Below are positions 15,661 to 24,198 of a stretch of DNA of 55,241 nucleotides, in pieces. The notes under the pieces are model-generated. The model was not told the DNA's origin. It worked only from the letters and a program-made list of their open reading frames with translations, and did not search any database. Origin of the DNA: Planctomycetota bacterium (GTDB lineage Bacteria > Planctomycetota > Phycisphaerae > Phycisphaerales > SM1A02); assembly GCA_016872835.1 (NCBI GenBank), contig VGYX01000015.1, positions 1 through 55,241 of the forward strand, in the 5' to 3' direction. Every line of letters starts with the position of its first letter. Within the stretch, counting starts at the first letter, position 1. The translations under genes were made by a program, and so were the position numbers.

Positions 15661-18636
15661 TCACTCGAGCCCAGGCGCGAAGCCACGGCGCATGGTGTTC
15701 TCGCACAGCGCGCGAGGCACCACGAAGTGCTCGAGATACCCGGCACCGCCCGCCTTGCTTCCAAGGCCGCTCATGCCGAAGCCACCGAAGGGCTGTCGGC
15801 CCACCAGTGCGCCCGTGATGCCGCGGTTGAGATACAGGTTGCCCACACGGAACTCGCGCTTGGCGCGTTCAAGATGCGCCGGCTTGCGGCTGAAGATGCC
15901 GCCGGTGAGCTTGTAGGCGGTGCCGTTGGCCACAGCCAGCGCCTCATCGAAGTCCTTCACCTTGATCACCGCAAGCACCGGGCCGAAGATCTCGTCATTG
16001 GCCAGGCGATGTTCGGCGCGGATGCCGCTGATGATGGTGGGGCCCACGTACGGCTTGCCGACCCTGGCCTCAAGGCCTTCCGGCACCGGCAGCTGCAGTT
16101 CGAGCTTGCCCTCCTTCGCGCCGATCTCGATGAAGCTGCGGATGCGCGCGGCGGCCTCGGCGTCGATCACCGGGCCGATGTCGGTGCCGGGAAGCGTGGG
16201 GTCGCCCACGGTCAGGCAGCGCGTGGCTTCCACGATGCGGTGCAGGAACTGGTCGTGCGCGCTCTCCACCACGATCACGCGGCTGCATGCGGAGCACTTC
16301 TGGCCGCTGAAGCCAAAGGCGCTCTGGCGAACCGCCAGCACCGCCTCGTCCAGATCGGCGCTTGCGTCGATGATGACGGCGTTCTTGCCGCCCATCTCGC
16401 ACACGACATGCTTCACGAAGTGCTGGCCGTCGGCCACCTCGGCGCAGGCCTTCACGATGTCGAGGCCCACGGCCTTGCTGCCGGTGAAGGCCACCAGCGC
16501 CACGCGTGGATCTCGCACCAGCGCCGCGCCCACGGTTTCGCCCTGACCCGGCAGGAAGGCGAGCGCGTCACGCGGAGCGCCCGCCGCCCACAGGATCTCG
16601 CACAGCATCTTCGCGATCGCGGGGGTCTGTTCCGCAGGTTTCACCAGCACGGTGTTGCCGGTCACGAGCGCCGCGACGGTCATGCCGCAGCAGATCGCCA
16701 GCGGGAAGTTCCACGGGCTGATCACCACGCACACGCCGCGCGGCTCGTGCATGACCTCGTCGAGCTCGCCCACGAAGCGGCCCAGTCGACGGCGCTCGAA
16801 CAGCGGCGCGGCCTCGCGTGCGTAGTACTCGCAGAAGTCGATCGCCTCGCACACGTCGCCGTCGGCCTCGCGCCAGGTCTTGCCGCTCTCTCGGATGATC
16901 ACGGCGCTCAGCTCGTCGCGGCGCGCACGCATGGCGGCGGCGGCCTTCACGAGCACGAGGGCGCGTTCGGTCACGGGCACCTCGCGCCAGCTTGCGAAGC
17001 TCTTCGAGAGCAGCGTGACGGCGTCGCGCGCCTGGTGCACGGTGCCGTCGTTCGACACGGTCGGCATGCGCGCGGCAGCGACGGCCTTCGCATAGGTCTC
17101 GCGCGTGGGCGACTTGGAGAAGTCACGCATCGGCTCGGTGAAGAACGGCTTGCCGTCACCCACCTCGGGGTGTGCCACGCTCAGTCGGTGGCGCTCGGCG
17201 ACGCCGGCCGCGTCGCTCGGAGTGGTCGCCATGTGCGGGCTCGCGAGCAGCGCCGACGCGTCGGCGTTGTCCATGAAGCCTGCCTTCAGCCAGCTCTCGT
17301 TGCTCGTGTTCTCGAGCAGGCGGCGCACCAGGTACGCCATGCCAGGAATCATCTCGCCCACCGGCACGTACTCGCGCACGCGCAGGCCCAGTTCGGCCGC
17401 CGCGCCCTTGAGCTGGTCGGCCATGCCGTGCAGCATCTGCAGCTCGACCGCGCTCGGCGGCAGGCCCAGTCGCTCGGCGGTGGCCAGCGTGGCCGCGATG
17501 CTTCGCGCGTTGTGACTGCCGAGCGCCAGCTTCACGCCGCCCTCACCGGCGCGTTTCGGCGTGCTCTCCAGGAAGATGCGCTGCATGCGCTCGAAGCACG
17601 CGTCGGTGAGCGCCTTCTTCGGCCACACGGGGCAGGGCCAGCCCTGCTGCTCGGCGTGGATGGTCTCGTAGTCCCAGTAGGCGCCCTTCACGAGTCGCAC
17701 GGTCACCACACGGCCGGTGCGCCTGCTCCACTCCACGATGCGGCGCGCGTCGTCGTCGCCGCTCTTCAGATAGGCCTGCATGGCCAGACCCGCAATGAAG
17801 GGGATCTCCTCGCAGCAGCGCATGAAGAGCTCGAGGGTGAGGTCCTTCAGCGCGAACTGCTCCATGTCGAAGTTGATCAGCACGCCGCGCTCGTGCGCCG
17901 CGCGAAGGATGGGCCGCAGGCCGTTCATGAGCCCGCGGATCGAGCCTTCGGTGTCGATCGGATCGGTGCGCGCGTGCAGCGAGCTGATCTTGATGCTCAC
18001 GTTCACGCGCGGGATGGCGCCGAGATGGTCGCTCTCCAGGCGCGCGTTCGCGGGCCAGCTGGCAACCTGCGACGGCAGGTTCTGGATCAGGTCGAGGTAC
18101 TTCTTCTGGTACGCCGCGGCTTCCTCGTCGCTCACGCAGGCCTCGCCGAGCAGGTCCACGCTGAAGGCGAGACCTTCGTCCCACATCTTGCGAAGCATGG
18201 GCAGCGCGCTCGCGGCGTCGGTGCCGGCGATGAACTTGCCCGCCATGCCGGTGATCTGGCCGCTCACCGTCTTCGTCATCAGGCCCTTCGCCAGGCCGCC
18301 CGCCTTCAGGCCGAGATCGAGTCCCGGTGGCGCCTTCACGCCCGGCTGCGTCAGGTAGTCGACCAGATGCTCGTGCACGGCGTCGGGCGTCTTCAGCATG
18401 GGGAAGGCGTCCACGAAGCGGAAGAGTTGCACCTTGAAGGCCTCGTCCTTCATGCTCCACTCCATGAGCTTGTCGGACCAGAACGCCGCGCTCAGCATGC
18501 CCTTGGCGTTGTTGCGCGCACGGTTGAGCAGGTCGAGGCCCTTCGCGTGGATCAGCGCCTCCAGCGACGGGTCGACGGAAGTGGTCGGGGCTGCCGCGGT
18601 CGCGACGCCGTTCTTGCGCTTGGAGAAGAAGCCCAT
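15661..18636 (-). CDS. putA: Bifunctional proline dehydrogenase / glutamate semialdehyde dehydrogenase
   Basis: A 991-residue enzyme that oxidises proline to glutamate in two steps, using FAD and then NAD. Residues about 30-460 are the proline dehydrogenase barrel (NVSIKISSLHARTDP, VTVRLVKGAYWDYE, LGSHNARSIA, ELQMLHGMADQLK, YVPVGEMIPGMAYLVRRLLE). Residues about 520-980 are the aldehyde dehydrogenase: VISPWNFPLAICCGM, VLVKPAEQTP, FTGSKAVG, CEMGGKNAVI with the general-base Glu, and FSGQKCSACSRV with nucleophile C781. No DNA-binding domain is present, so it cannot be an autoregulator of the E. coli type. The start at 18636 lies ten bases after TAGAAT. The reading frame upstream belongs to the next gene. 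Confidence 0.94.
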   Translation of the reverse strand: MGFFSKRKNGVATAAAPTTSVDPSLEALIHAKGLDLLNRARNNAKGMLSAAFWSDKLMEWSMKDEAFKVQLFRFVDAFPMLKTPDAVHEHLVDYLTQPGVKAPPGLDLGLKAGGLAKGLMTKTVSGQITGMAGKFIAGTDAASALPMLRKMWDEGLAFSVDLLGEACVSDEEAAAYQKKYLDLIQNLPSQVASWPANARLESDHLGAIPRVNVSIKISSLHARTDPIDTEGSIRGLMNGLRPILRAAHERGVLINFDMEQFALKDLTLELFMRCCEEIPFIAGLAMQAYLKSGDDDARRIVEWSRRTGRVVTVRLVKGAYWDYETIHAEQQGWPCPVWPKKALTDACFERMQRIFLESTPKRAGEGGVKLALGSHNARSIAATLATAERLGLPPSAVELQMLHGMADQLKGAAAELGLRVREYVPVGEMIPGMAYLVRRLLENTSNESWLKAGFMDNADASALLASPHMATTPSDAAGVAERHRLSVAHPEVGDGKPFFTEPMRDFSKSPTRETYAKAVAAARMPTVSNDGTVHQARDAVTLLSKSFASWREVPVTERALVLVKAAAAMRARRDELSAVIIRESGKTWREADGDVCEAIDFCEYYAREAAPLFERRRLGRFVGELDEVMHEPRGVCVVISPWNFPLAICCGMTVAALVTGNTVLVKPAEQTPAIAKMLCEILWAAGAPRDALAFLPGQGETVGAALVRDPRVALVAFTGSKAVGLDIVKACAEVADGQHFVKHVVCEMGGKNAVIIDASADLDEAVLAVRQSAFGFSGQKCSACSRVIVVESAHDQFLHRIVEATRCLTVGDPTLPGTDIGPVIDAEAAARIRSFIEIGAKEGKLELQLPVPEGLEARVGKPYVGPTIISGIRAEHRLANDEIFGPVLAVIKVKDFDEALAVANGTAYKLTGGIFSRKPAHLERAKREFRVGNLYLNRGITGALVGRQPFGGFGMSGLGSKAGGAGYLEHFVVPRALCENTMRRGFAPGLE

Positions 18637-18646
18637 GGGACAGGCG

Positions 18647-18652
18647 ATTCTA
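18647..18652 (-). promoter_or_regulatory. Probable -10 element (TAGAAT) of putA
   Basis: On the minus strand TAGAAT ends ten bases before the ATG at 18636, with no Shine-Dalgarno in between. It lies in the 89-base gap after the glycosyltransferase gene. Confidence 0.45.
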
Positions 18653-18725
18653 GTGTGGTGTCCCCCGCGGTTCCTCATCGGGGCACCATGCAGCGAGCCC
18701 TTGGAATCAACCCTCCCCGCGCGTC

Positions 18726-20192
18726 CTAGCGCCGATTCACTGCCGCCATCGCGCGGTCGTAGACCGACTCGACCTTCGCCGCGGCGCCATCCCACGTGAT
18801 GCCGCGCACCTCGAAGTAGCCGCTGTCGCGCAGCGTGCGCTGCAGCGGGGGGTGGCGCAGCACGGCCACGATCTTGTTGGCCATGTCGTCGACATCCCAG
18901 AAGTCGCACTTCAGCACGTTGGTCAGGATCTCGCCCACGCCGCTCTGACGGCTGATGATCACCGGCACCTTGTGTCCCATCGCCTCCAGTGGCGCGATGC
19001 CGAAGGGCTCGCTCACGCTGGGCATCACGTACAGGTCGGCGATGCCGAACACCTTCTGGATGTCCTTGCCGCGCAGGAAGCCGGTGAACAGCACCTTGTT
19101 GCCGATGCCCATCGCCGCGGCCATCTCGATCATGCGCTGCGCCTGGTCGCCGTTGCCGGCCACCACGAACTTCACGCCGTCCATCACGTCGAGCACGCGC
19201 TTGGCCGCCGCGATGAAGTACTCCGGGCCCTTCTGCATGGTGATGCGGCCAAAGTAGAGCACCACCTTCTCGCTCTGCTTGATCGGCTCTATGCCCGCGG
19301 CCCTTGGGTCCAGATCGACGCCGTTGTAGACCACGTCGATCTTGTCGGGGTTCACGCCGTAGCGGTTCACGCACAGGTTGCGCGTGAGCATGCTCACCGT
19401 GATCACGCGCACGGCGCCATGCATCCCACGGCGTTCGATGTTGTAGAGCGGCTGGTTCACGTGCTCGCCGCTGCGGTCGAACTCGGTGCTGTGTACGTGC
19501 ACCACCAGCGGCTTGCCGCTCATGCGCGCCAATGCCAGACCGGCCGGATAGGTCAGCCAGTCATGCGCGTGGATCACGTCGAACTGCAGGTCGCGAGCCG
19601 CCGCCACGCAGAAGCGCGCATAGCGTTCGCTCTCGGCGATCAGGTCTCCACCATAGTCGCTGGTGCGTGCGTGGAACATTTCCGCGCCCCGGCCCGCGGA
19701 CTCGGGCACCGCCTCCTGCACGGCGATCTCGATGAGCAACTGGGTTCGAAGCTCGGCTGGAATGTGATCGGGAAGCCTCAGCACGCGGCGCACGGTGGCG
19801 CTCTCGAGCGCCAGACGCACCAGCGTGTGCGGCAATGAGCTGCTATAGGGCGCTGGCGCCGTCATGGGAAGGCCGAGCGTGGTCACGCGGTGCAGGTTGC
19901 GCTGGATCATTTCCAGGACCTCCGCGGCGCGCGGCAAAGGCCCGGTGAGGTACGCTTCGCGGACCTTGCACACGGCCTCGGGAGGTGGAAGTGATGGATG
20001 TGCCAGAGTGGACGCGGGGCTGACCAGGTTCACGTGACTCGCGAATCCCGAGTCGACATGCTTGGGCAGCACGAAGGTCACGTCGCACTCGCGGCGATCG
20101 AGCGCCCTCGTCAGGCCAAAGCACGCCGTGCCAAGTCCTCCCGAGATGAACGGGGGGAATTCCCAGCCCAGCATGAGGACCTTGCGCGGCAC
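18726..20192 (-). CDS. Glycosyltransferase family 4 (glycogen-synthase-like)
   Basis: A 488-residue GT-B glycosyltransferase. The N-terminus KVLMLGWEFPPFISGGLGTA has the glycine loop of the starch/glycogen-synthase-like branch. FDVIHAHDWLTYPAGLALA is the N-domain active-site segment, and TEFDRSGEHVN follows. The C-domain has VLYFGRITMQKGPEYFI, GNGDQAQRM, FTGFLRGKDI and the E-x7-E motif SEPFGIAPLEAMGHKVPVI. Between about residues 60 and 190 there is a longer variable region than in short GT4 enzymes. Donor and acceptor cannot be told. The GTG start at 20192 comes one base after the stop of the small upstream gene, so the two are co-transcribed. Confidence 0.9.
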   Translation of the reverse strand: MPRKVLMLGWEFPPFISGGLGTACFGLTRALDRRECDVTFVLPKHVDSGFASHVNLVSPASTLAHPSLPPPEAVCKVREAYLTGPLPRAAEVLEMIQRNLHRVTTLGLPMTAPAPYSSSLPHTLVRLALESATVRRVLRLPDHIPAELRTQLLIEIAVQEAVPESAGRGAEMFHARTSDYGGDLIAESERYARFCVAAARDLQFDVIHAHDWLTYPAGLALARMSGKPLVVHVHSTEFDRSGEHVNQPLYNIERRGMHGAVRVITVSMLTRNLCVNRYGVNPDKIDVVYNGVDLDPRAAGIEPIKQSEKVVLYFGRITMQKGPEYFIAAAKRVLDVMDGVKFVVAGNGDQAQRMIEMAAAMGIGNKVLFTGFLRGKDIQKVFGIADLYVMPSVSEPFGIAPLEAMGHKVPVIISRQSGVGEILTNVLKCDFWDVDDMANKIVAVLRHPPLQRTLRDSGYFEVRGITWDGAAAKVESVYDRAMAAVNRR

Positions 20193-20193
20193 G

Positions 20194-20652
20194 CTATTCC
20201 TCGTCGGCTCCGCTCATGTCGCCCAGATTGCGGAAGGCGGCCTCGTACGCCAGCAGCCACTTGCCGACCAGTCCCGCGACGTGATTCGCGTCGCCGTCGG
20301 CGTCGGGCACGCGGCTCACGAACACGTAGCTGCGATCGTCGGCGCGGAAGTGCTTCGGCGGGGGCACCGAACCGTGGCCCCCCAGCTCGACGAGTTCCTC
20401 CTCGATGAGTTCCTCGATCGGGTCACCGAAGTGCAGGAGATCGGTCTCGATGCTCTCGCTGAGCCAGCGATCCGCGGTCGAGAGGCTCACGCACCAGCCA
20501 CCCGCCTCGTGCTGCACCGAGTACCACGCCTCGGCGGCGGCCGCTTTGGCGGCGCACCGGAGTGCGGCTCCACGAAGATCGACGTCGCCGAAACATCCGC
20601 TGTTTCGAGCCACGCCTGCGACACGATCAAGGATGGAGAGCACTTCGGACAT
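20194..20652 (-). CDS. Hypothetical protein, co-transcribed with the glycosyltransferase
   Basis: I do not recognise this 152-residue, acidic, soluble protein. It has no signal peptide or membrane segment. Visible features are an Ala-rich helix near residues 28-45, several Trp residues (AWYSVQHEAGGWCVSL, DRWLSESIETDLLHFG), a Glu-rich helix PIEELIEEELVELGG and a C-terminal helix ending in acidic residues. Real coding is supported by AGGAGG at 20665-20670 upstream of its ATG, a TATCAT box farther upstream, and one-base spacing to the glycosyltransferase. A role linked to that enzyme is inference from position only. Confidence 0.7.
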   Translation of the reverse strand: MSEVLSILDRVAGVARNSGCFGDVDLRGAALRCAAKAAAAEAWYSVQHEAGGWCVSLSTADRWLSESIETDLLHFGDPIEELIEEELVELGGHGSVPPPKHFRADDRSYVFVSRVPDADGDANHVAGLVGKWLLAYEAAFRNLGDMSGADEE

Positions 20653-20681
20653 CGGTTTTCAGGTCCTCCTTCGGGGCGGCG

Positions 20682-20687
20682 ATGATA
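20682..20687 (-). promoter_or_regulatory. Probable -10 element (TATCAT) of the small gene/glycosyltransferase operon
   Basis: On the minus strand TATCAT lies 29 bases before the ATG at 20652. The leader includes AGGAGG at 20665-20670. It shares a 113-base divergent gap with prmC. Confidence 0.4.
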
Positions 20688-20753
20688 GCCGTTTTGCGCA
20701 TGCGGACGGGTGCGGAAACCGTTGTCCATGCGAAGCCTCGCGTGGACTGAACC

Positions 20754-20759
20754 TAGACT
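20754..20759 (+). promoter_or_regulatory. -10 element (TAGACT), leaderless type, of prmC
   Basis: TAGACT ends exactly six bases before the ATG at 20766, with no Shine-Dalgarno. It is the same hexamer at the same distance as in the EAL gene at 12975. Confidence 0.5.
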
Positions 20760-20765
20760 GAACGC

Positions 20766-21704
20766 ATGCCAAGAGCGGACGCCGCGAGGACAGAAGGCCC
20801 CTGGACCACGCGTCGTCTGCTGCCATGGATCACCGGTTTCCTGACGGAGCGTTCGGTGGACGCTCCGCGCGTCTGTGCGGAACTGCTGCTTGGTCATGTG
20901 CTGGGTTGCGAACGCACGCGTCTCTACATGGAGGTGGATCGTCCGGCGTCGCTCACGGAACTGGCCCGGCTTCGCGAACTGGTGAAGCGCGCAGGGCAGC
21001 AGGAGCCGGTGCAGTACCTGGTGGGGGAGACATGGTTCCATGCCCGCCCGTTCTTCGTGGATCGAAGCACCTTGATTCCACGGCCCGCGACCGAGACGCT
21101 GGTCGAGCTCGCCGTGGCGTGGGCGCGCGCGCAGGCGGGTGCGGTGCGCGCGCTGGACCTGTGCACCGGTTCAGGCTGCGTGGCCGTCAGCGTGGTCGCC
21201 GCGCTCGTCACGCCGCGTCGCGGCACGATGGAGCCGCCCGTGACACCGGTGGATGCACGCGTGGTCGCCACCGATCTGGTGCCCGCTGCGGTGGATCTCG
21301 CCGTTCGAAACGCCGAGCGGCATGGCGTGCGTGATCGAATCGAATTTCGGGTCGGTGATCTGCATGCGCCGCTGCACGCGGACGAGGCAGGCACCTTCGA
21401 TCTGCTGCTGGCGAATCCGCCCTACATCTCCGACGCGGAGTTCGCGGCCTGCGCCCCCAATGTGCGCGACCATGAACCGCCCACGGCCCTGCGCGGCGGC
21501 CCCGACGGACTGCGCGTGGTGGAACCGCTCGTTCGCGGCGCGGCACGATGGCTGCGCTCAGGTGGGCGCCTGCTGGTGGAGATCGCGGCGTCGCAGGGTG
21601 CGAGTGCGCGTCGTCTGGTCGAGTCGTGCGAGGGGTTGCGCTTCGTGTCGGTCGATCGGGATCACGAAGGCCTCGATCGCGTGCTCGTCGCGGACCGCGC
21701 CTGA
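20766..21704 (+). CDS. prmC: Release factor glutamine methyltransferase
   Basis: A 312-residue methyltransferase that modifies the GGQ glutamine of peptide release factors. The N-terminal helical domain (SVDAPRVCAELLLGHVLG, PVQYLVGETWFHARPFFVD) is followed by STLIPRPATETLVELA, the SAM-binding ALDLCTGSGCVAVSV, and the substrate-binding NPPY in LLLANPPYISDAEF. DGLRVVEPLVRGA and GGRLLVEIAASQG complete the family pattern. A short insertion (around RRGTMEPPVTPVDA) follows motif I. No prfA gene is next to it. Confidence 0.93.
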   Translation: MPRADAARTEGPWTTRRLLPWITGFLTERSVDAPRVCAELLLGHVLGCERTRLYMEVDRPASLTELARLRELVKRAGQQEPVQYLVGETWFHARPFFVDRSTLIPRPATETLVELAVAWARAQAGAVRALDLCTGSGCVAVSVVAALVTPRRGTMEPPVTPVDARVVATDLVPAAVDLAVRNAERHGVRDRIEFRVGDLHAPLHADEAGTFDLLLANPPYISDAEFAACAPNVRDHEPPTALRGGPDGLRVVEPLVRGAARWLRSGGRLLVEIAASQGASARRLVESCEGLRFVSVDRDHEGLDRVLVADRA

Positions 21705-21710
21705 GGCGCG

Positions 21711-23207
21711 TCACGCGGCGGGTGTCGGCGGCGGCTCCGTGAGCGCCTTGCGCACCTCGTCCAGCAGTTGCTGCGCCTGAAAGGGCTTGAAGAGGAAGCA
21801 GTGCAGGCCCTCCTGGCTGGATCGCACGATGCTGTGGTGCGGGTCGTAGCCGAAGCCCGTCATCAGGATCACCGGCATGTCGGGATCGCAGTCCTTCGCG
21901 GCGCGGAAGATCTCGTATCCGTTGCGATCGGGCATGCGCACGTCGGACAGCACCATTTCGAAGGGTTCACCCTTCGCCTTCGCGTCGGCAAGCGCCTGCA
22001 GCGCCTCGCCTCCCGTGGCGAAGATCGAGACCTTCGCGCCATGCTGGCCCAGGATCGTCAGGATCGCCTCGCGGATGCCCGCCTCGTCGTCGGCCACCAG
22101 CACGCGTCGGCCCACGAGCAGTCCCGCTTCGCCCGAGCCCCTCTCCACGCGGTCCACGCCAAGCACGCCACGGAAGCCTTCGGACGCCGCCTGGATCCTG
22201 GATTCCAGCGTGCCGAGGTGCGTGTCCAGCCGCTTCAGCGTCTCCGTCGCGGGGCTGTCGGCCACGAGCGCCTTGAGCGCGTCGACCGATTCGCGCACGT
22301 TGCGCACGGGGACCGCGATCTCCTCGCGCACGCTGCCACTCACGCGCTGGTTCGTGGTGTAGCGCTCCACGATCAGCATGTCGAGGATGTTGAGCGCCAT
22401 CGCGATGTAGCGACCGTAGAGCTCGAGCAGGAGGCGATCCTCCTCCTCGAAGGCGCGTGGATCGCCGCTCTCCAGATTCGCGGTGCCGACCACTCGGTCA
22501 TGCAGCAGCAGCGGCGCGGTGAGAGCGCTGCGGCATCCCGGCAGGCCGGGCATGTAACGCGTGTCATGCTGCGGATCGCGGCAGAGCACGCTCTCGCCGG
22601 TCGTCGCGACCCATCCCGTGATGCCGTGGCCTTCCGGCTCCGCCTTCATCTGCTTCCCGATGGGCAGCGGCTCGATGCCGCGATGAATCACGAGTTCCAG
22701 CACGCGGCTCTTGCGATCGAGCAGTCGGACCTCGAAGTTCGCAGCGCCGAAGAGGTCGCGGAATCCATGCTCGATGCGACCCTCGATCAGCTTCAGGCGT
22801 TCCGCCACGTTCAGCGGGTTCACGATCACGGCGTCCAGGTCAAGCAGCGACGCACCGGCCGCGTCGATTGCCTCCACGCGATCCAGCAGCCGCTGGCGAT
22901 TCGACACGTTCACGAGGATCGCCAGCGCGCGTTCGGGCGAGGGGCCCATGGCCGACACCGTGACCTCGAAGCTGCGGCCTTGCGCGCGGAAGCGCTTCAA
23001 CTGCGTGCGTCGTCCGTTCGAAGGCTCGCGAAGGCTCTCGCGCGCGGCGTCGGCGAACTTGCGCAGCGTCTCGGGATCCTGCGTGACCAGGCGTCCGCTC
23101 ATCCACAGGATCTCACCCGACGCGTCCACCACCCCGATGCCGTCGGCGATTTCCTGCAGCAGGGTCGCTGCGTCGAAGGTGCCGGGTTCGCGGGTGTCTT
23201 GTGCCAT
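21711..23207 (-). CDS. PAS-GAF-receiver signalling protein without a kinase domain
   Basis: A 498-residue cytoplasmic protein. Residues about 15-110 look like a PAS domain (ADGIGVVDASGEILWMSG). Residues about 125-275 are a GAF domain (FEVRLLDRKSRVLELVIHRG, GHGITGWVATTGESVLC, SALTAPLLLHDRVVGTANLE). A helical stretch at about 276-350 replaces a histidine-kinase dimerisation domain but lacks a phospho-accepting His motif. Residues about 372-490 are a receiver with ADDE, the phospho-Asp in MVLSDVRMP, LMTG and FLFKPF. No kinase, DNA-binding or enzymatic output domain is seen. The ATG at 23207 was preferred to 23273, which would overlap the divergent ABC gene. Confidence 0.85.
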   Translation of the reverse strand: MAQDTREPGTFDAATLLQEIADGIGVVDASGEILWMSGRLVTQDPETLRKFADAARESLREPSNGRRTQLKRFRAQGRSFEVTVSAMGPSPERALAILVNVSNRQRLLDRVEAIDAAGASLLDLDAVIVNPLNVAERLKLIEGRIEHGFRDLFGAANFEVRLLDRKSRVLELVIHRGIEPLPIGKQMKAEPEGHGITGWVATTGESVLCRDPQHDTRYMPGLPGCRSALTAPLLLHDRVVGTANLESGDPRAFEEEDRLLLELYGRYIAMALNILDMLIVERYTTNQRVSGSVREEIAVPVRNVRESVDALKALVADSPATETLKRLDTHLGTLESRIQAASEGFRGVLGVDRVERGSGEAGLLVGRRVLVADDEAGIREAILTILGQHGAKVSIFATGGEALQALADAKAKGEPFEMVLSDVRMPDRNGYEIFRAAKDCDPDMPVILMTGFGYDPHHSIVRSSQEGLHCFLFKPFQAQQLLDEVRKALTEPPPTPAA

Positions 23208-23215
23208 GCTCGGGG

Positions 23216-23221
23216 AGTCTA
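23216..23221 (-). promoter_or_regulatory. -10 element (TAGACT) of the PAS-GAF-receiver gene
   Basis: On the minus strand TAGACT ends eight bases before the ATG at 23207 with no Shine-Dalgarno. It supports that start over the one at 23273. Confidence 0.45.
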
Positions 23222-23245
23222 GGGGTGCGGCGGTCGATTGTTCCG

Positions 23246-23251
23246 TACACT
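23246..23251 (+). promoter_or_regulatory. Possible -10 element (TACACT) of the Gld-like ABC operon
   Basis: TACACT lies 20 bases before the ATG at 23272, in the 64-base divergent gap. The implied leader is short and has only a weak GAGAG sequence as a ribosome site. Confidence 0.35.
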
Positions 23252-23271
23252 CATCGGCCTCCGAGAGACCC

Positions 23272-24198
23272 ATGCTTCAAGCCGAAGGCCTGGTCAAGCG
23301 ATTCGGCTCCCGAAATGCCGTGAATGGCGTGGATCTGGATGTCGCCACGGGCTCCATCTGCGGTTTTCTCGGTCCCAACGGCGCTGGCAAGAGCACCACG
23401 TTGCGCATGGTCGTCGGGGTGCTTCCTCCGGATGCGGGCCGCGTCCGGGTGAACGGCCTTGACGTGTGGCGCGAGGCCGGGCGTCAGGGCATCGGCTGGC
23501 TCCCGGAGCGGGCGCCCCTGCATCCGGACGCCACGGTGGAGCAGTTCGTCGCCTGGAGCGCCGGCATGCACGGCTGGTCGGGTGCGCCGTTGAAGCGATC
23601 GGTCGATGAGGCGATTGCGCTATGTGATCTGGGCGAGGTGCGTCATCGCGCCTGCGGCGCCCTGAGCCGAGGCTTCCGTCAGCGCGTGGGGCTGGCTTCG
23701 GCCTTGGCGCACGATCCGCTGCTGCTCGTGCTCGACGAGCCGACCGCGGGCCTCGATCCCGCGCAGGTGCTCGCATTCCGAGGCCTGCTGCAATCACTGA
23801 AGGGGCGCGTGACGGTCCTGCTGAGCACGCATGTCCTGGCGGAGGTCGAGGCCTTGTGCGACCGTCTTGTGGTGCTGGATCGCGGGCGCGTCATCTCCAC
23901 GGGCACGCCCGGCGAGGTGCGGCACGCGCTTGGCGTGAGCGCACGACTGGAACTCGAGGTGGACGATCCGGTGCGGGCCGAGAGCGCGCTGCTGGAGTGT
24001 GGACTTCGGATCTCGCGTCGTGTCGCGTGTCCGGACGCTCCGTGGACAGCCATCGTGGCCGAGGGCTCGGTCACGCCCGAGGTGCGCGGCCGCGTGGCGC
24101 AGGGCTTGGCGCGTGATGGTGTGGCCATCCGTCGGCTGGATCTCGAGCATGGCCCGCTGGAGGAGGCCTTCCGGCGCCTTGGCGAGGAGCCCGCATGA
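23272..24198 (+). CDS. ABC transporter ATP-binding protein, GldA-like
   Basis: A 308-residue ATPase. Walker A is FLGPNGAGKSTT, the Q-loop region is GWLPERAPL, Walker B is LLLVLDEPTAGLDP and the H-loop is LLSTHVL. The signature motif is diverged to ALSRGFRQRVGLA instead of LSGGQ; the same LSKGxRQR-type form is common in GldA and other ABC-2 ATPases. A C-terminal extension of about 85 residues (LELEVDDPVRAESAL) follows the ATPase core. The stop overlaps the start of the permease gene as ATGA, so coupled translation is expected. Confidence 0.92.
   Translation: MLQAEGLVKRFGSRNAVNGVDLDVATGSICGFLGPNGAGKSTTLRMVVGVLPPDAGRVRVNGLDVWREAGRQGIGWLPERAPLHPDATVEQFVAWSAGMHGWSGAPLKRSVDEAIALCDLGEVRHRACGALSRGFRQRVGLASALAHDPLLLVLDEPTAGLDPAQVLAFRGLLQSLKGRVTVLLSTHVLAEVEALCDRLVVLDRGRVISTGTPGEVRHALGVSARLELEVDDPVRAESALLECGLRISRRVACPDAPWTAIVAEGSVTPEVRGRVAQGLARDGVAIRRLDLEHGPLEEAFRRLGEEPA

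Noticed and set aside
15727-18729. A 1000-codon open frame on the plus strand opposite putA
   Set aside because: It is His/Arg/Ala-rich antisense of a clear enzyme gene, a usual by-product of high GC content.
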